Assembly (NCBI RefSeq): GCF_900215315.1
Contig: NZ_OBEB01000006.1
Coordinates: forward strand, 124,001 to 188,000
Reading direction: 5' to 3'
Length of the DNA stretch: 64,000 nt
Source: Arsukibacterium tuosuense
Lineage (GTDB): Bacteria; Pseudomonadota; Gammaproteobacteria; Enterobacterales; Alteromonadaceae
In this document: piece after piece, positions 8,702-18,215 of the stretch
Layout: every line of letters begins with the position of its first letter
How positions within the stretch are numbered: the first letter of the stretch is position 1
The notes under the pieces: model-generated
The model's database searches: none
Told to the model about the DNA's origin: nothing
The model's input: only the letters and a program-made list of their open reading frames with translations
Position numbers and translations under genes: made by a program

Positions 8702-10606
8702 ATGTTAGAGAAAATCAGAGAAGGCTCCCAGGGTATTGTTGCCAAAACCATTTTAGGTTTGGTCATTCTTACTTTTGCCCTGGCAGGCGTAGGCAGTTAT
8801 TTAAGCTCACCTACCGAGGTTGCGGTGGCAGTCGTAAATGGTGAGGAAATTAATCAAACCCAGTTTGACCAAGCGCTGCAACGCGACCGGGCCCGCATGC
8901 AAGAGCAGTTTGGTGAGATGTACGACACTATTGCTGCAGACCCTGCGTACAACAGTCGTTTCCGGGCTGAGGTACTTGAACGGCTTATTGACGAAACCTT
9001 ACAGCAACAATTTGTTCGTAAACTGGGGATCCGGGTAGGTGACGATCAGGTGCGGGATACCATCAGAAGTCTTGGCGAATTCCAGGTAGACGGTACCTTT
9101 AACAATGACCGTTACATCGCTTTGTTGCGGCAGATGGGCTATCAAAGCGCAGATTTCCGCGAAATGGTACGGGAAGACATGGCTGCCAGTCAGTTCCGGG
9201 CCGGTGTGTTTGCCAGTGAATTTTACTTGCCGTCAGAAATTCAGCAAATTCGTCAGCTTGAGCAACAAAGCCGTGACATCGCCTACTTTGTCGTCAAAGC
9301 CGAAGATTTTGCAGACCAGGTGACAATCAGCGAACAGATGATAGAAGACTATTATCAGATGCAACTTCCGCGCTTTGAGACTGAGCCAAAAGTAGCTGCA
9401 GAGTATGTCGAGTTGTCAGCAGCAGCGTTGGCCGAAGAAATAGAAATTACCGATCAACAGATTCAAACCTATTATGATGCCAATCAGGCACGCTTCAGCA
9501 GCGCTGAGCAGCGTCAGGTTGCGCACATTATGCTCGAGTCTGATGGTACTGACGAAGCCGTTGCTGCTGAAGCTGCTGCCTTACTGAGTGAGCTGCAGCA
9601 AGGTGCAGATTTTGCAGAATTAGCAAAAGCGCGTTCAGCCGATACCTTTTCTGCAGAAAATGGTGGTGTGCTGGATAGCCTGGAACCTGGTCAGATGGAT
9701 CCAGACTTTGAACAAGCAGCTTTTGCCCTGACTGAGGCAGGTCAGTTAACTGAGGTTGTGCAAAGTGAATATGGTTACCACATCATTAAACTGGTGAGTC
9801 TGACCCCGGGCCAGCAGCAACCGTTAGCCGACGTGCGTGACGACATCGTTGAACGCCTGAAGCAGGAGCAAGCTACCGAGCAATTCTATCAATTGCAGAC
9901 CAGAATGGCCGAGGTGGCATTTGAAGTGCCGGATAATCTGGAAGAAACGGCTACTGTGCTGGGTGAGCGTGTGCGCTCTACCCCGTTATTCAGTAAAGAA
10001 CAGGCAACTGCGCCACTGGATTTTCCAGCTGTGATCAATAAACTTTTCGACCAGCAATTTGTTGATGATGGATTAAACAGTGATCCAATTGAAATTGGCA
10101 ATCAACACCTGGTAGTAGTAAGAGTAAAAGAGTATCAGCCAGCCCGTACCTTGCCACTTGAGGAGGTAACTGAGCAAATTACCGCGTCTTTGAAAGTAGA
10201 GCAGCAGGCCCGTCTGGCTCAGGAACAGGTAACTGCGTTGCTGGCAGAGCAGGCTGACCTTGCCAGTCTGGCGGAGCAGGCAGGCGTAAGCTTGCAAACC
10301 GCACCAGCGACTCCGCGCTTTGGCGGCAGCATTGACCCGGAAATCCGTACTAAGGCATTTAAATTGCCACGACCCGTAGCAGGCAAGCCAAGTGTTGACT
10401 CGGTAACATTGGCGAGTGGTGATGTTGCTGTTGTTTCAGTATCAGCAGTGCAGGACGTTGAAGTAACGGCTGTGCCTGCAGAGGAAGAGCTGGATAACAT
10501 GGCACAACGCCAGGCTGAACAAGGTTACCTGGCACTCGTTGCGGCATTAAAAGCCAACGCGGAAATAAGCCGTAATTTACGAGCTGCTACCCCGGAACAA
10601 AACTAA
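8702..10606 (+). CDS. ppiD: Periplasmic folding chaperone PpiD (SurA/parvulin family)
   Basis: PpiD is an inner-membrane-anchored periplasmic chaperone associated with the SecYEG translocon. ATG 8702 gives 634 residues (E. coli 623) and the family-typical start MLEKIREGSQGIVAKTILGL. A longer frame from 8645 would begin inside the hupB terminator and is rejected. One membrane segment lies at about 14-34, followed by a SurA-like helical domain, a parvulin domain at about 270-365 (AHIMLES, then ENGGVLDSLEPGQMDPDFEQ, then SEYGYHIIKL) and a C-terminal helical region. A bidirectional terminator separates it from the converging sap operon. Confidence 0.95.
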   Translation: MLEKIREGSQGIVAKTILGLVILTFALAGVGSYLSSPTEVAVAVVNGEEINQTQFDQALQRDRARMQEQFGEMYDTIAADPAYNSRFRAEVLERLIDETLQQQFVRKLGIRVGDDQVRDTIRSLGEFQVDGTFNNDRYIALLRQMGYQSADFREMVREDMAASQFRAGVFASEFYLPSEIQQIRQLEQQSRDIAYFVVKAEDFADQVTISEQMIEDYYQMQLPRFETEPKVAAEYVELSAAALAEEIEITDQQIQTYYDANQARFSSAEQRQVAHIMLESDGTDEAVAAEAAALLSELQQGADFAELAKARSADTFSAENGGVLDSLEPGQMDPDFEQAAFALTEAGQLTEVVQSEYGYHIIKLVSLTPGQQQPLADVRDDIVERLKQEQATEQFYQLQTRMAEVAFEVPDNLEETATVLGERVRSTPLFSKEQATAPLDFPAVINKLFDQQFVDDGLNSDPIEIGNQHLVVVRVKEYQPARTLPLEEVTEQITASLKVEQQARLAQEQVTALLAEQADLASLAEQAGVSLQTAPATPRFGGSIDPEIRTKAFKLPRPVAGKPSVDSVTLASGDVAVVSVSAVQDVEVTAVPAEEELDNMAQRQAEQGYLALVAALKANAEISRNLRAATPEQN

Positions 10607-10631
10607 CAGCGTAGATGCTCCATTTAGTAAT

Positions 10632-10668
10632 AAAAAAACCGTGCACTTAGCACGGTTTTTATTTTTAA
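10632..10668. terminator. Bidirectional terminator between ppiD and sapF
   Basis: An 11-bp perfect stem (aaaaaccgtgc / gcacggttttt) with loop ACTTA has T runs on both strands. It can therefore stop ppiD from the left and the sap operon from the right. Confidence 0.92.
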
Positions 10669-10696
10669 GCAGCTTCTCTTGCCAGCAAGCTAGCGG

Positions 10697-11464
10697 CTAA
10701 CCGCCAGAGCTGTTAATGAGCTTTCTGGTATATTCGTGCTCTGGCGCTGCAAACACTTCAGCTGTAGTGCCATAGTCGACCGCGTTGCCCTGATGTAATA
10801 CCAGAATGCTATCGCTGATATGACGGACCAGGCGCAATTGATTGCTGATCAGCAAATAGGCCAGTCCTGACTTTTGCTGCAGTTCCAGCAGTAAATTAAC
10901 AATTTGTGCCCGTAAAGTCGGGTCAAGCGCCGTCAGCGCTTCGTCGAGGATAAGTAGCTTAGGGTCTAGTATAAGTGCCCTGGCCAGGGCTACCCGCTGC
11001 AGCTGGCCACCTGAAAACATATGCGGATAATATTCAGCATGTTCATCCAGTAAGCCAAGCAATTTTAATGTCTGAGCAATTTTGTAACGCCGCTGTTGCT
11101 GATCCAGTACAGTACTGAAGCATAAAACGTCCTCCAGCATCTGACCGACTTTTTGTGAAGGATTTAATGAACGGCCCGCATCCTGAAAGATAAAGCGGAT
11201 AACATGATTATATTTTTTATAGTGACTTATTTGCACTGGCTGGCCAGCCAGCAGGATTTGGCCACTATCTGGCTTTTCAATACCAACCAGTAACTTAGCC
11301 AGAGTACTTTTACCCGAGCCTGTTTCACCAACAATTGCCAGGGTTTTGCCTTCTGCCAGGGTAAAACTGACGTTATCAAGTGCAGTGATCTGCTGCCGGC
11401 CAAACCAGCCCCGCTGTTTACTGTAGCCTTTGCTTAGTGCCTGTACTTCGAGTAAGTCGCTCAT
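10697..11464 (-). CDS. sapF: Peptide ABC transporter ATP-binding protein SapF
   Basis: SapF is one of the two ATPases of the SapABCDF system, linked in enteric bacteria to antimicrobial-peptide resistance, and with TrkH/TrkG to potassium uptake. It has 255 residues: Walker A GETGSGKS (46-53), Q-loop FIFQDAGRSL, the ABC signature FSGGQLQRVALARAL, Walker B LLILDEALTALD. It is the last gene of the operon, overlaps the sapD stop by one base, and ends before a bidirectional terminator. The actual substrate in this organism cannot be told from sequence. Confidence 0.92.
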   Translation of the reverse strand: MSDLLEVQALSKGYSKQRGWFGRQQITALDNVSFTLAEGKTLAIVGETGSGKSTLAKLLVGIEKPDSGQILLAGQPVQISHYKKYNHVIRFIFQDAGRSLNPSQKVGQMLEDVLCFSTVLDQQQRRYKIAQTLKLLGLLDEHAEYYPHMFSGGQLQRVALARALILDPKLLILDEALTALDPTLRAQIVNLLLELQQKSGLAYLLISNQLRLVRHISDSILVLHQGNAVDYGTTAEVFAAPEHEYTRKLINSSGG

Positions 11465-12456
11465 CAGCTGCCCTTAGTCGTTAATGGAAAATGACAGCTG
11501 AAATAGTGGCTTTGTTGACGTTCCAGTGCTGGTGTTTTCACACATTCTTTACGGGCATTGGGACAACGTGGACCCAGCCTGCAGCCTATCGGCACATGCT
11601 GTAAGGTAGGAATACTGCCAGGCAACGCATAAAGCGGCGTTTTGGGCGCTAAGTCCGGCTGAAATTCCGGCACACTTTTAATCAGGGCGTCAGTATAGGG
11701 GTGTAATGGTGTTTGCAGTACCTGACTGGTTTCACCGGCTTCAACCAGTTGTCCGCAATACAGAACGCTAAGTTTCTGAGTATAACGCGCCACACTTTCA
11801 AGCTCATGGCTGATAAGTAATATTGACATGCCTTTTAGCTGGTTAAAGCTGGCAAGTAAGCGAAACAGCTGGGCTTGGGTTGTGCTTTCCAATGCTGTAG
11901 TGGGTTCGTCGGCAATCAGTAGTTTTGGATTTTTGGCAATTGCCATTGCTATCATAACTTTCTGACAAATGCCCTCTGACAATTGATAAGGGTAACTTTG
12001 CAAAACCCGTTGATGATCGCGTACCCCGACCTTATGCAGCAGACCAATGGCTTTTTTACGTCGCAAGGCATTGCGACGCCACCACGGGCCAGTTAGCAGA
12101 TGATCCGGAATCGCCTCTTCAAGCTGATCACCAATTACTGCAGTGGGGTCCAGGCTGCGGCTCGGTTCCTGATATATCATCGCGATATCCCGACCAATAA
12201 CCTGCCGTCTCTGTTCCGGGGTTAGTCGCAACAAGTCTTTGCCTAACCAATGAAAACGGTCAGCCGTTACCAGCCAGCGGCGATTAAGCACCCCTACGAT
12301 GGCTTTCGCTATCAGACTTTTACCAGAGCCTGATTCACCTACCAGACCACGGGTTTCGCCTTCCCGCAGACTGAGGCTAACTCTGTCAACCGCTCTGACC
12401 AGACCATCGGCGGTTTCCAGCTCAATGGTCAGATTCTTAATATCGAGCAATAACAT
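11464..12456 (-). CDS. sapD: Peptide ABC transporter ATP-binding protein SapD
   Basis: SapD is the second ATPase of the Sap importer, 330 residues. Walker A GESGSGKS is at 40-47, the signature is the Sap-specific variant LSEGICQKVMIAMAI, and Walker B is LLIADEPTTALE. The C-terminal extension carries the cysteine cluster CRLGPRCPNARKEC typical of oligopeptide-type ABC ATPases. It abuts sapC (start at 12456, sapC stop at 12457) and sapF, so the genes are translationally linked. Confidence 0.92.
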   Translation of the reverse strand: MLLLDIKNLTIELETADGLVRAVDRVSLSLREGETRGLVGESGSGKSLIAKAIVGVLNRRWLVTADRFHWLGKDLLRLTPEQRRQVIGRDIAMIYQEPSRSLDPTAVIGDQLEEAIPDHLLTGPWWRRNALRRKKAIGLLHKVGVRDHQRVLQSYPYQLSEGICQKVMIAMAIAKNPKLLIADEPTTALESTTQAQLFRLLASFNQLKGMSILLISHELESVARYTQKLSVLYCGQLVEAGETSQVLQTPLHPYTDALIKSVPEFQPDLAPKTPLYALPGSIPTLQHVPIGCRLGPRCPNARKECVKTPALERQQSHYFSCHFPLTTKGS

Positions 12457-13350
12457 TTAACTTTGCCGCCTTTTTAATATTGCGGTTTTTAAACCATCAC
12501 CTACCAGATTAACGGATAGCACTGCAGTAAAAATAAGTAAGCCGGGAATGGCCACGCTGCTTGGTGCCAGATAGATCAGGTCAAGAGAATCGCTAATCAT
12601 GGCACCCCATTCAGAAAGTGGCGCCTGAGCCCCAAAACCGAGAAAGCCCAGCGCTGCAATATCTAAAATAGCAGTAGAAATAGCCATAGTGGCCATAATG
12701 GTCAGTTTCTCCCAGATATTAGGTAAAATAAGCCTGCTGAATACGTGCCAGTCATTGGCGCCATCTAAGCGGTAGGCAACGACATAATCCTGTTTTAACT
12801 CTTCATCAATCGCATTGCGAATACCATGTACAAATTGTGGTAACAGCGCCAGCATAATAGCCCAGGTGGTATTCATTAAACCCGGGCCAATGATAGCAAC
12901 GATAATGATCGCCAGCAGCAACGACGGAATTGTTAATGCTAAGTCGAGGATATGGTTAAATATGCTGGACTTAACACCTTTACTCATGCCGGCCAGGGCG
13001 CCGAGTAACAGCCCCATTAGCAGGGCACCGGCGACGGTGATAAGCGCAAATCCAAAGGTATAGCTTGTGCCTTTAATCATCCGCGACAGTAAATCACGGC
13101 CAAGGTCATCGGTGCCAAACGGATATTGTACCAGGCCTGCTGCACTCCAGGAGGGCGGTAACAGTAACAACTCATCAACTTGTAAATATGGATCATGTGG
13201 TGTAACAAAAGGGGCCAGCAAGCTGATAACAAAGAAGCTGATAAACAAAATCAACCCGGTCATTGCAGAATGTTGTCGTCTGAACTCACGCCAGAGTTGT
13301 TTAAGCGGAGAGCGGTTGTTTTCTTCGAGGTATAACCTGAACTTGCTCAT
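12457..13350 (-). CDS. sapC: Peptide ABC transporter permease SapC
   Basis: SapC is an inner-membrane permease of the DppC/OppC type, 297 residues. A cytoplasmic N-terminus is followed by about six membrane segments. The coupling region that contacts the ATPases reads YRLDGANDWHVFSRLILPNI. The charged start (LWREFRRQHSAMTGLIL) and the periplasmic HDPYLQVDELLLLPPSW segment are typical of the family. It sits between sapB (1-base gap) and sapD with no spacer. Confidence 0.92.
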   Translation of the reverse strand: MSKFRLYLEENNRSPLKQLWREFRRQHSAMTGLILFISFFVISLLAPFVTPHDPYLQVDELLLLPPSWSAAGLVQYPFGTDDLGRDLLSRMIKGTSYTFGFALITVAGALLMGLLLGALAGMSKGVKSSIFNHILDLALTIPSLLLAIIIVAIIGPGLMNTTWAIMLALLPQFVHGIRNAIDEELKQDYVVAYRLDGANDWHVFSRLILPNIWEKLTIMATMAISTAILDIAALGFLGFGAQAPLSEWGAMISDSLDLIYLAPSSVAIPGLLIFTAVLSVNLVGDGLKTAILKRRQS

Positions 13351-13351
13351 C

Positions 13352-14368
13352 CTAACCTCGCCGGGCTAACGGGTTAAAAAAGGCATGCAAAATTTCTGTT
13401 AGCATGTTGATGGTGATCACCATGGTAGATATAACTAACAGGCCGGCCTGAATCGCCGGATAATTGCGTTGGTAAATACTATCAATCAGCCAGCGACCGA
13501 TACCTGGCCAGGAGAAAATGACTTCAGTCAGCATTGCCAGGGTAATCAGCGTACTGAATTGTAGTCCGATTTGGCGAATTACAGGTAGTAGAGCATTGCG
13601 CAGGCCATGGCGATAAAGTACCTGACCGCGGTTTAACCCTTTTGCTCTGGCGGTTTTAATGTAGTTTTGTTCCCAGACATTTAGCATGGCGTCGCGGACA
13701 AAGCTGATCATTACCGTGGTTGGGAATGTTGCCAGCACAATAGTTGGCAGCAGCAAATGTTGCAGTGCGTTGTAAAGCGCTTCACTGCGATAGTCAATGT
13801 CTGCCAGTAAAATGTCATACAGCATAAAGCCACTGCTATGGGGGATTTCGTACAACACACCAATGCGGCCGGCGGATGGCAACAAACCCAGAGCAAGCGA
13901 GAAAAACATAATTAATAATAAACCCCACCAGAATATTGGTAGCGAATAGCCGACCATCGCAATGGCAGAAATGGATTTTCCAACAAAACTGTCCGGTTTA
14001 AACGCTGCTACGATCCCCAGTGGAATGCCAATCACAAAAGATAGCAATAAGGCATAGGAAGCCAGCTCCAGCGTCGCGGGTAAGAGTAGTTGTATTTCTT
14101 GCAGTAGAGGTTGCTGACTGGCAAAAGACTGGCCCCAATCGCCATGGGCAATCCTGGTTAAAAAAGCCAGATATTGCTGCAGAATATTGTGGTCCAGCTG
14201 ATAGTAGCTAATCAGTTGCTGGCGCTGGCTGTCGTCAATTTGCCGCAATCCACTGAGATTTTGCACAATATCGCCGGGAAATAAATAACTAAGACTAAAC
14301 GCCAGCAAACTGAGCGCCAGAAAAACAAATGCCATCAAAAATAGGCGTCGGAGCAGATAGCGGGTCAT
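13352..14368 (-). CDS. sapB: Peptide ABC transporter permease SapB
   Basis: SapB is the DppB/OppB-type permease partner of SapC, 338 residues. The N-terminal membrane anchor (LLRRLFLMAFVFLALSLLAF) is followed by a periplasmic loop and five further membrane segments. The ATPase-coupling loop reads ARAKGLNRGQVLYRHGLRNA. Its ATG overlaps the sapA stop by four bases, which suggests translational coupling within the operon. Confidence 0.93.
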   Translation of the reverse strand: MTRYLLRRLFLMAFVFLALSLLAFSLSYLFPGDIVQNLSGLRQIDDSQRQQLISYYQLDHNILQQYLAFLTRIAHGDWGQSFASQQPLLQEIQLLLPATLELASYALLLSFVIGIPLGIVAAFKPDSFVGKSISAIAMVGYSLPIFWWGLLLIMFFSLALGLLPSAGRIGVLYEIPHSSGFMLYDILLADIDYRSEALYNALQHLLLPTIVLATFPTTVMISFVRDAMLNVWEQNYIKTARAKGLNRGQVLYRHGLRNALLPVIRQIGLQFSTLITLAMLTEVIFSWPGIGRWLIDSIYQRNYPAIQAGLLVISTMVITINMLTEILHAFFNPLARRG

Positions 14369-16002
14369 GGTTCAACCCTTGCTGCGTGCTGCAGGGAAAT
14401 TCCACCATAAGGGTTAATAGTTACACCGCTCACTGAGCTACTTATCGCCTGAAAGCGCTGGGAATGGGCAATGGCGACCAAAGGCTGTTGTTGATGCAAA
14501 TATTGTTGTGCAGTTAAATACAGGGCGCGACGCTGTTGCTGATTGGCCGTTAACAAGGCCTTACTGATAATTTCATCAAACAGCGGATCGCACCAGTTAG
14601 CCCGGTTACTGCCACTATCTCTTGCCGCGCAGCTAAGCAGCGGGCGGAAAAAATTATCGGGGTCGGGGTTATCTGCTGCCCAGCCAATTAATACCGAGTC
14701 ATGTTCAAAGTTGCCTAATTTCTGCCGGAAGCTGTTCCATTCATACGAAACAATATTGGCTTTAACGCCAATCTGGGCCAAATCGGCCTGCATTAACTCA
14801 GCCATTTTAAGCGCATTGGGATTGTATAAACGCTGCACCGGCATAGCCCAGATATCCATCGTAAAGCCATTTGGATAACCCGCTTCTGCCAGCAATGTCC
14901 TTGCTTTCGCTGGTGAGTAAACCGGCGCTGGCAGACCATCATTGTAGGCCCAGGATGTCGGCGGTAAGATACCGTAAGCTGGCGTTGCCTGGCCATAATA
15001 TACCGCCTGCAAAATAGCAGCCCGGTTGATCGCCATTGCCAGTGCTTGTCGCACTGCGAGTTGATCAAAAGGCGGCTTCTGAGTGTTAAACGCCCAGAAG
15101 CCGACATTCATGCTGGTGCTTTCCTGTACTGTTACATCTGGTCGGGCAGCAATCAGTTCTAACTCCGCAACCCGGGGATAGGAAACGATATCACATTCGT
15201 GGGTGAACAACTTAGCCATCCGTCTGGCGTTGTTTGGCACAATATCAAATACCAATTGCTCAGGTTGGGTATCACCACGCCAATAGTCATTGTTACGGTA
15301 TAGCCTGACCAGAATATCTTTCTGGTACTCTCTGAAACGGAACGGGCCGGTACCAATGGGTAAGCGATCAATCTGGCCCGGCTGTTTGTCAGCCAGTAGT
15401 TGCTGACCATACTCTGCCGACAGAATTGCCGCAAAATCAGTTGTCAGATTTGATAAAAACGAACTATCAGGCCGTTGCAATTCAAAAACAACAGTACTGC
15501 TATCGATCGCCTCTACCTGTTTTACCAGGCCGGCCCAATCGACACTTTGAAAGTATGGGTAAACCCCGCCACCTTGCAAATGAAACGGATGCAGTGGGTC
15601 GGTGATCCGGTTAAAAGTAAACACCACATCGTCGGCGTTAAAGTTACGGCCTGGCGAAAAGTAGCGGGTGGTGTGAAAGCTGACATCATCCCGCAAGGTA
15701 AATTGATAACTGGTACCGTCCGTACTGACCTGCCAGTCGGTGGCCAGGCCAGCAATAATATCGCCGTTGTCGGGGTTAATATCGACCAACCTGTCGTATA
15801 ACTGCTGGCTGATAATATCGATAGTGGTGCCGGAGGTGACAAGCTGTGGATTAAAACTCTCCGGAGAACCTTCAGAGCAATATACCAGGCCACTGCGTGC
15901 TGTTTCAGGCAACTGTGGCTGACAGCCGGCAATCAGCAGCAAAGCTGCCAGTACTGCACCGCGGGACATCGGGTAGTGAAAATTATTGATAGTCAAATTC
16001 AT
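14365..16002 (-). CDS. sapA: Peptide-binding lipoprotein SapA of the Sap ABC transporter
   Basis: SapA is the extracytoplasmic solute-binding component (SBP family 5), 545 residues. The N-terminus carries a lipobox (LIAG before C27), so it is predicted to be lipid-anchored, whereas enteric SapA is a soluble periplasmic protein. The body shows the family-5 signature region (GTGPFRFREYQKDILVRLYR) and the typical C-terminal domain. The ATG overlaps the pspF stop (ATGA), so translation is coupled to pspF. An internal ATG at residue 12 lacks a ribosome site, while GGAAAG lies 8 bases before the chosen start. Confidence 0.9.
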   Translation of the reverse strand: MNLTINNFHYPMSRGAVLAALLLIAGCQPQLPETARSGLVYCSEGSPESFNPQLVTSGTTIDIISQQLYDRLVDINPDNGDIIAGLATDWQVSTDGTSYQFTLRDDVSFHTTRYFSPGRNFNADDVVFTFNRITDPLHPFHLQGGGVYPYFQSVDWAGLVKQVEAIDSSTVVFELQRPDSSFLSNLTTDFAAILSAEYGQQLLADKQPGQIDRLPIGTGPFRFREYQKDILVRLYRNNDYWRGDTQPEQLVFDIVPNNARRMAKLFTHECDIVSYPRVAELELIAARPDVTVQESTSMNVGFWAFNTQKPPFDQLAVRQALAMAINRAAILQAVYYGQATPAYGILPPTSWAYNDGLPAPVYSPAKARTLLAEAGYPNGFTMDIWAMPVQRLYNPNALKMAELMQADLAQIGVKANIVSYEWNSFRQKLGNFEHDSVLIGWAADNPDPDNFFRPLLSCAARDSGSNRANWCDPLFDEIISKALLTANQQQRRALYLTAQQYLHQQQPLVAIAHSQRFQAISSSVSGVTINPYGGISLQHAARVEP

Positions 16003-17093
16003 CCCTGCTGACTTTCCAGCAACTGATACTTTTTCATATAACCACGTAACTGATGATAGGTCAGGTTAAGTAAGTCTGCGGTTTTTTTCTGATTGTACTG
16101 GCTGGCACTGAGTGCATCTTTAATTAATTTCACTTCAAAATCCTGCGACAGGGTTTTGAAATCGACGCCGCTACTGAAATCAATATGGTCATTTGCAGGA
16201 GTACCGGTAGTCGTCAGCTGACTATTATCCGGAGAATTAATTGCAGGTGCCAGCGGTTCCGATGCTTTCTGTGTCGTTTGTGGCCGGGTTTTGATACGTT
16301 GGGTTGGCCTGTATGCCGATTCAAAAGGGTTTAACTGGATATGGTGCACTGGTACATAAGGATTGTTGGTACGGTATACGCTACGTTCTACCACATTTTT
16401 TAATTCCCGTACGTTACCAGGCCAGTGATAGTCAAGCAGGGTGTTTTTCGCCTTTTCGCTAAAGCCACTGAACAGTTCAAAGCCAAGTTCTCTGGCCATA
16501 TTCATTGCAAAATGTTCGGCCAGCAGCAAAATATCTTCCCGGCGTTCGCGCATGGGCGGCAGGGTAATAACATCAAAGGCCAGCCTGTCGAGTAAGTCTG
16601 CCCTGAATTCACCGTTTTCGGCCATCGAGGGTAAATCTTCGTTAGTGGCACACACTAACCGGACGTCAACCCGCACCGGCCTGCTGCCACCAACCCTTTC
16701 AAATTCACCGTATTCAATGACCCGTAGTAACTTTTCCTGCACCAGTGCCGGGGTATTAGCCAGTTCATCCAGAAATAAAGTGCCGCCGTTTGCCCGTTCA
16801 AACCGGCCTTCATGCCGTTTACCTGCGCCGGTAAAAGCACCTGCTTCGTGACCAAATAATTCACTCTCCAGCAGGTTTTCATTGAGTGCGGCACAGTTCA
16901 GAGTCAGGTATTGCTGATCCCAACGCTGAGAAAGAAAGTGCAAGCGGGCGGCAATCAGCTCTTTACCGGTGCCCCGTTCGCCGATAATTAACACCGGTTT
17001 ATCCAGTGGTGCCAGTTGCGACACCTGATCCAGCACATTGAGAAAACTATTGGCCTGGCCAATCAGGTTATCTTGTTGGTATTTTCTATTCAT
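15999..17093 (-). CDS. pspF: Phage-shock-protein operon transcriptional activator
   Basis: PspF is the sigma-54-dependent activator of pspA and is normally held inactive by PspA. The 364-residue protein has no N-terminal receiver domain and begins directly with the AAA+ domain. Walker A is GERGTGKE, the sigma-54 contact loop GAFTGA is intact, Walker B is GGTLFLDEL, and the arginine-finger region reads RADLLDRLAF. A long linker of about 60 residues leads to a C-terminal Fis-type helix-turn-helix (NQKKTADLLNLTYHQLRGYM). It is longer than E. coli PspF (about 325) because of this linker. It is divergent from pspA and runs into sapA. Confidence 0.94.
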   Translation of the reverse strand: MNRKYQQDNLIGQANSFLNVLDQVSQLAPLDKPVLIIGERGTGKELIAARLHFLSQRWDQQYLTLNCAALNENLLESELFGHEAGAFTGAGKRHEGRFERANGGTLFLDELANTPALVQEKLLRVIEYGEFERVGGSRPVRVDVRLVCATNEDLPSMAENGEFRADLLDRLAFDVITLPPMRERREDILLLAEHFAMNMARELGFELFSGFSEKAKNTLLDYHWPGNVRELKNVVERSVYRTNNPYVPVHHIQLNPFESAYRPTQRIKTRPQTTQKASEPLAPAINSPDNSQLTTTGTPANDHIDFSSGVDFKTLSQDFEVKLIKDALSASQYNQKKTADLLNLTYHQLRGYMKKYQLLESQQG

Positions 17094-17113
17094 TGGCAGC
17101 TACTAAGTAGTTA

Positions 17114-17233
17114 ATTTGGCTAATAAGTAGTGTATTTCATAAACCGCAGGAGCTAAAGCTTTTGTTTGAAATAAATAAAATTATTAAAAATTAATACGTT
17201 ATGATAATTTACAAAGTTGGCAAGAAACCTGAA
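17114..17233 (+). promoter_or_regulatory. Candidate sigma-54 promoter and PspF control region of pspA
   Basis: The 182-base divergent spacer between pspF and pspA should hold a sigma-54 promoter. Two weak matches fit the GG-N10-G spacing: TTGGCA at 17217 with GA at 17231-17232, and TTGGCT at 17116 with GT at 17131. The first is better placed, 43 bases before the pspA ATG. An AT-rich stretch (17168-17205), suitable for IHF bending, lies between the two. Neither match has the ideal TTGC -12 element, so the exact promoter is uncertain. Confidence 0.45.
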
Positions 17234-17275
17234 TAAGCAATAGCGTAATAACATCAACAGACAGAGGTAACTAAG

Positions 17276-17953
17276 ATGGGTATTTTTTCACGCTTTTCAG
17301 ACATTGTGAACTCAAACATCAATTCGTTGCTGGATAAAGCCGAAGATCCGGAAAAAATGGTACGGCTGATTATTCAGGAGATGGAAGATACGCTGGTAGA
17401 AGTACGTTCTTCTTCTGCCAAGACAATTGCCGAGAAAAAGGATTTGCAACGGGTCGTCAACAGACTGCAGGGTGAAGCGGAAGACTGGCAGGCGAAAGCT
17501 GAGCTGGCACTAAGTAAAGATCGCGATGATCTGGCCCGCGCTGCCTTGATTGAAAAACAAAAAGCCGCTGAACAGGCTGAGGCATTACTGCGTGATATTG
17601 CAGTACTGGACGAACATATCAGTAAATTGCAGGATGAAGTGTCTCAGCTGCAGGAAAAGCTGGCCGATGCTAAAGCCCGCCAGAAATCTATGCTGATGCG
17701 TCGCACCACGGTTGAGAACCGGCTGGAAGTGAAAAAGTCACTTGATAGCAACCGGATCAATGATGCGATGTATAAGTTTGAACGCTATGAGCAGAAAATT
17801 GATTCGCTGGAAGCGCAGGTCGAGTCTTATGATTTGGGCAAGAAAAGCCTGAAAGACGAGTTTGCAGAACTGGCGGCGCAAGATAAAATAGATGGCGAAC
17901 TTGCTGAGTTAAAAGCCAAAGTCACCAAAAAAACCAGTAAAGGAGACGCCTGA
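17276..17953 (+). CDS. pspA: Phage shock protein A (membrane-stress effector, ESCRT-III-like)
   Basis: PspA binds PspF to hold the operon off, and on envelope stress it coats and repairs the inner membrane. The protein has 225 residues (E. coli 222). The N-terminal amphipathic helix is MGIFSRFSDIVNSNINSLL, followed by the conserved EDPEKMVRLIIQEMEDTLVE, and the rest is almost entirely long coiled coil. A GAGGT ribosome site is upstream. It is the first gene of pspABC-ycjXF. Confidence 0.97.
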   Translation: MGIFSRFSDIVNSNINSLLDKAEDPEKMVRLIIQEMEDTLVEVRSSSAKTIAEKKDLQRVVNRLQGEAEDWQAKAELALSKDRDDLARAALIEKQKAAEQAEALLRDIAVLDEHISKLQDEVSQLQEKLADAKARQKSMLMRRTTVENRLEVKKSLDSNRINDAMYKFERYEQKIDSLEAQVESYDLGKKSLKDEFAELAAQDKIDGELAELKAKVTKKTSKGDA

Positions 17954-17978
17954 TTTCAGGCGTCGCAGGAGCAGCTAA

Positions 17979-18215
17979 ATGGATATTCATGAGTTAATTT
18001 TTGTGCCACTGATCCTGTTCATGATCTTTGTGGCACCCTTATGGGTAATTATGCATTATCGCAGCAAGGGTAAAATTCAGCAGGGCTTAACCGATGTTGA
18101 GCTACAACAGTTGAACAGTCTGGCGGCCCGGGCAGAGAAAATGGCCGAGCGCATTCATACCCTGGAAGCGATTCTAGATGCCGAAAGCCCGCAGTGGAGA
18201 AACCAACATGACTAA
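17979..18215 (+). CDS. pspB: Phage shock protein B
   Basis: PspB is a small inner-membrane protein that acts with PspC to relay stress to PspA. Its 78 residues comprise a single N-terminal membrane helix (about 7-27, FVPLILFMIFVAPLWVIMHY) and a cytoplasmic coiled coil (LTDVELQQLNSLAARAEKMA). It lies 25 bases after pspA with a CAGGAG ribosome site, and its end overlaps pspC by 8 bases. Confidence 0.95.
   Translation: MDIHELIFVPLILFMIFVAPLWVIMHYRSKGKIQQGLTDVELQQLNSLAARAEKMAERIHTLEAILDAESPQWRNQHD

Noticed and set aside
12815..13369. Two open frames on the plus strand inside sapC/sapB
   Set aside because: They are antisense to well-conserved permease genes and have no ribosome sites or recognisable protein features.
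16441..16851. 136-codon open frame antisense to pspF
   Set aside because: It is a shadow of the conserved AAA+ domain with serine-rich, non-protein-like composition.
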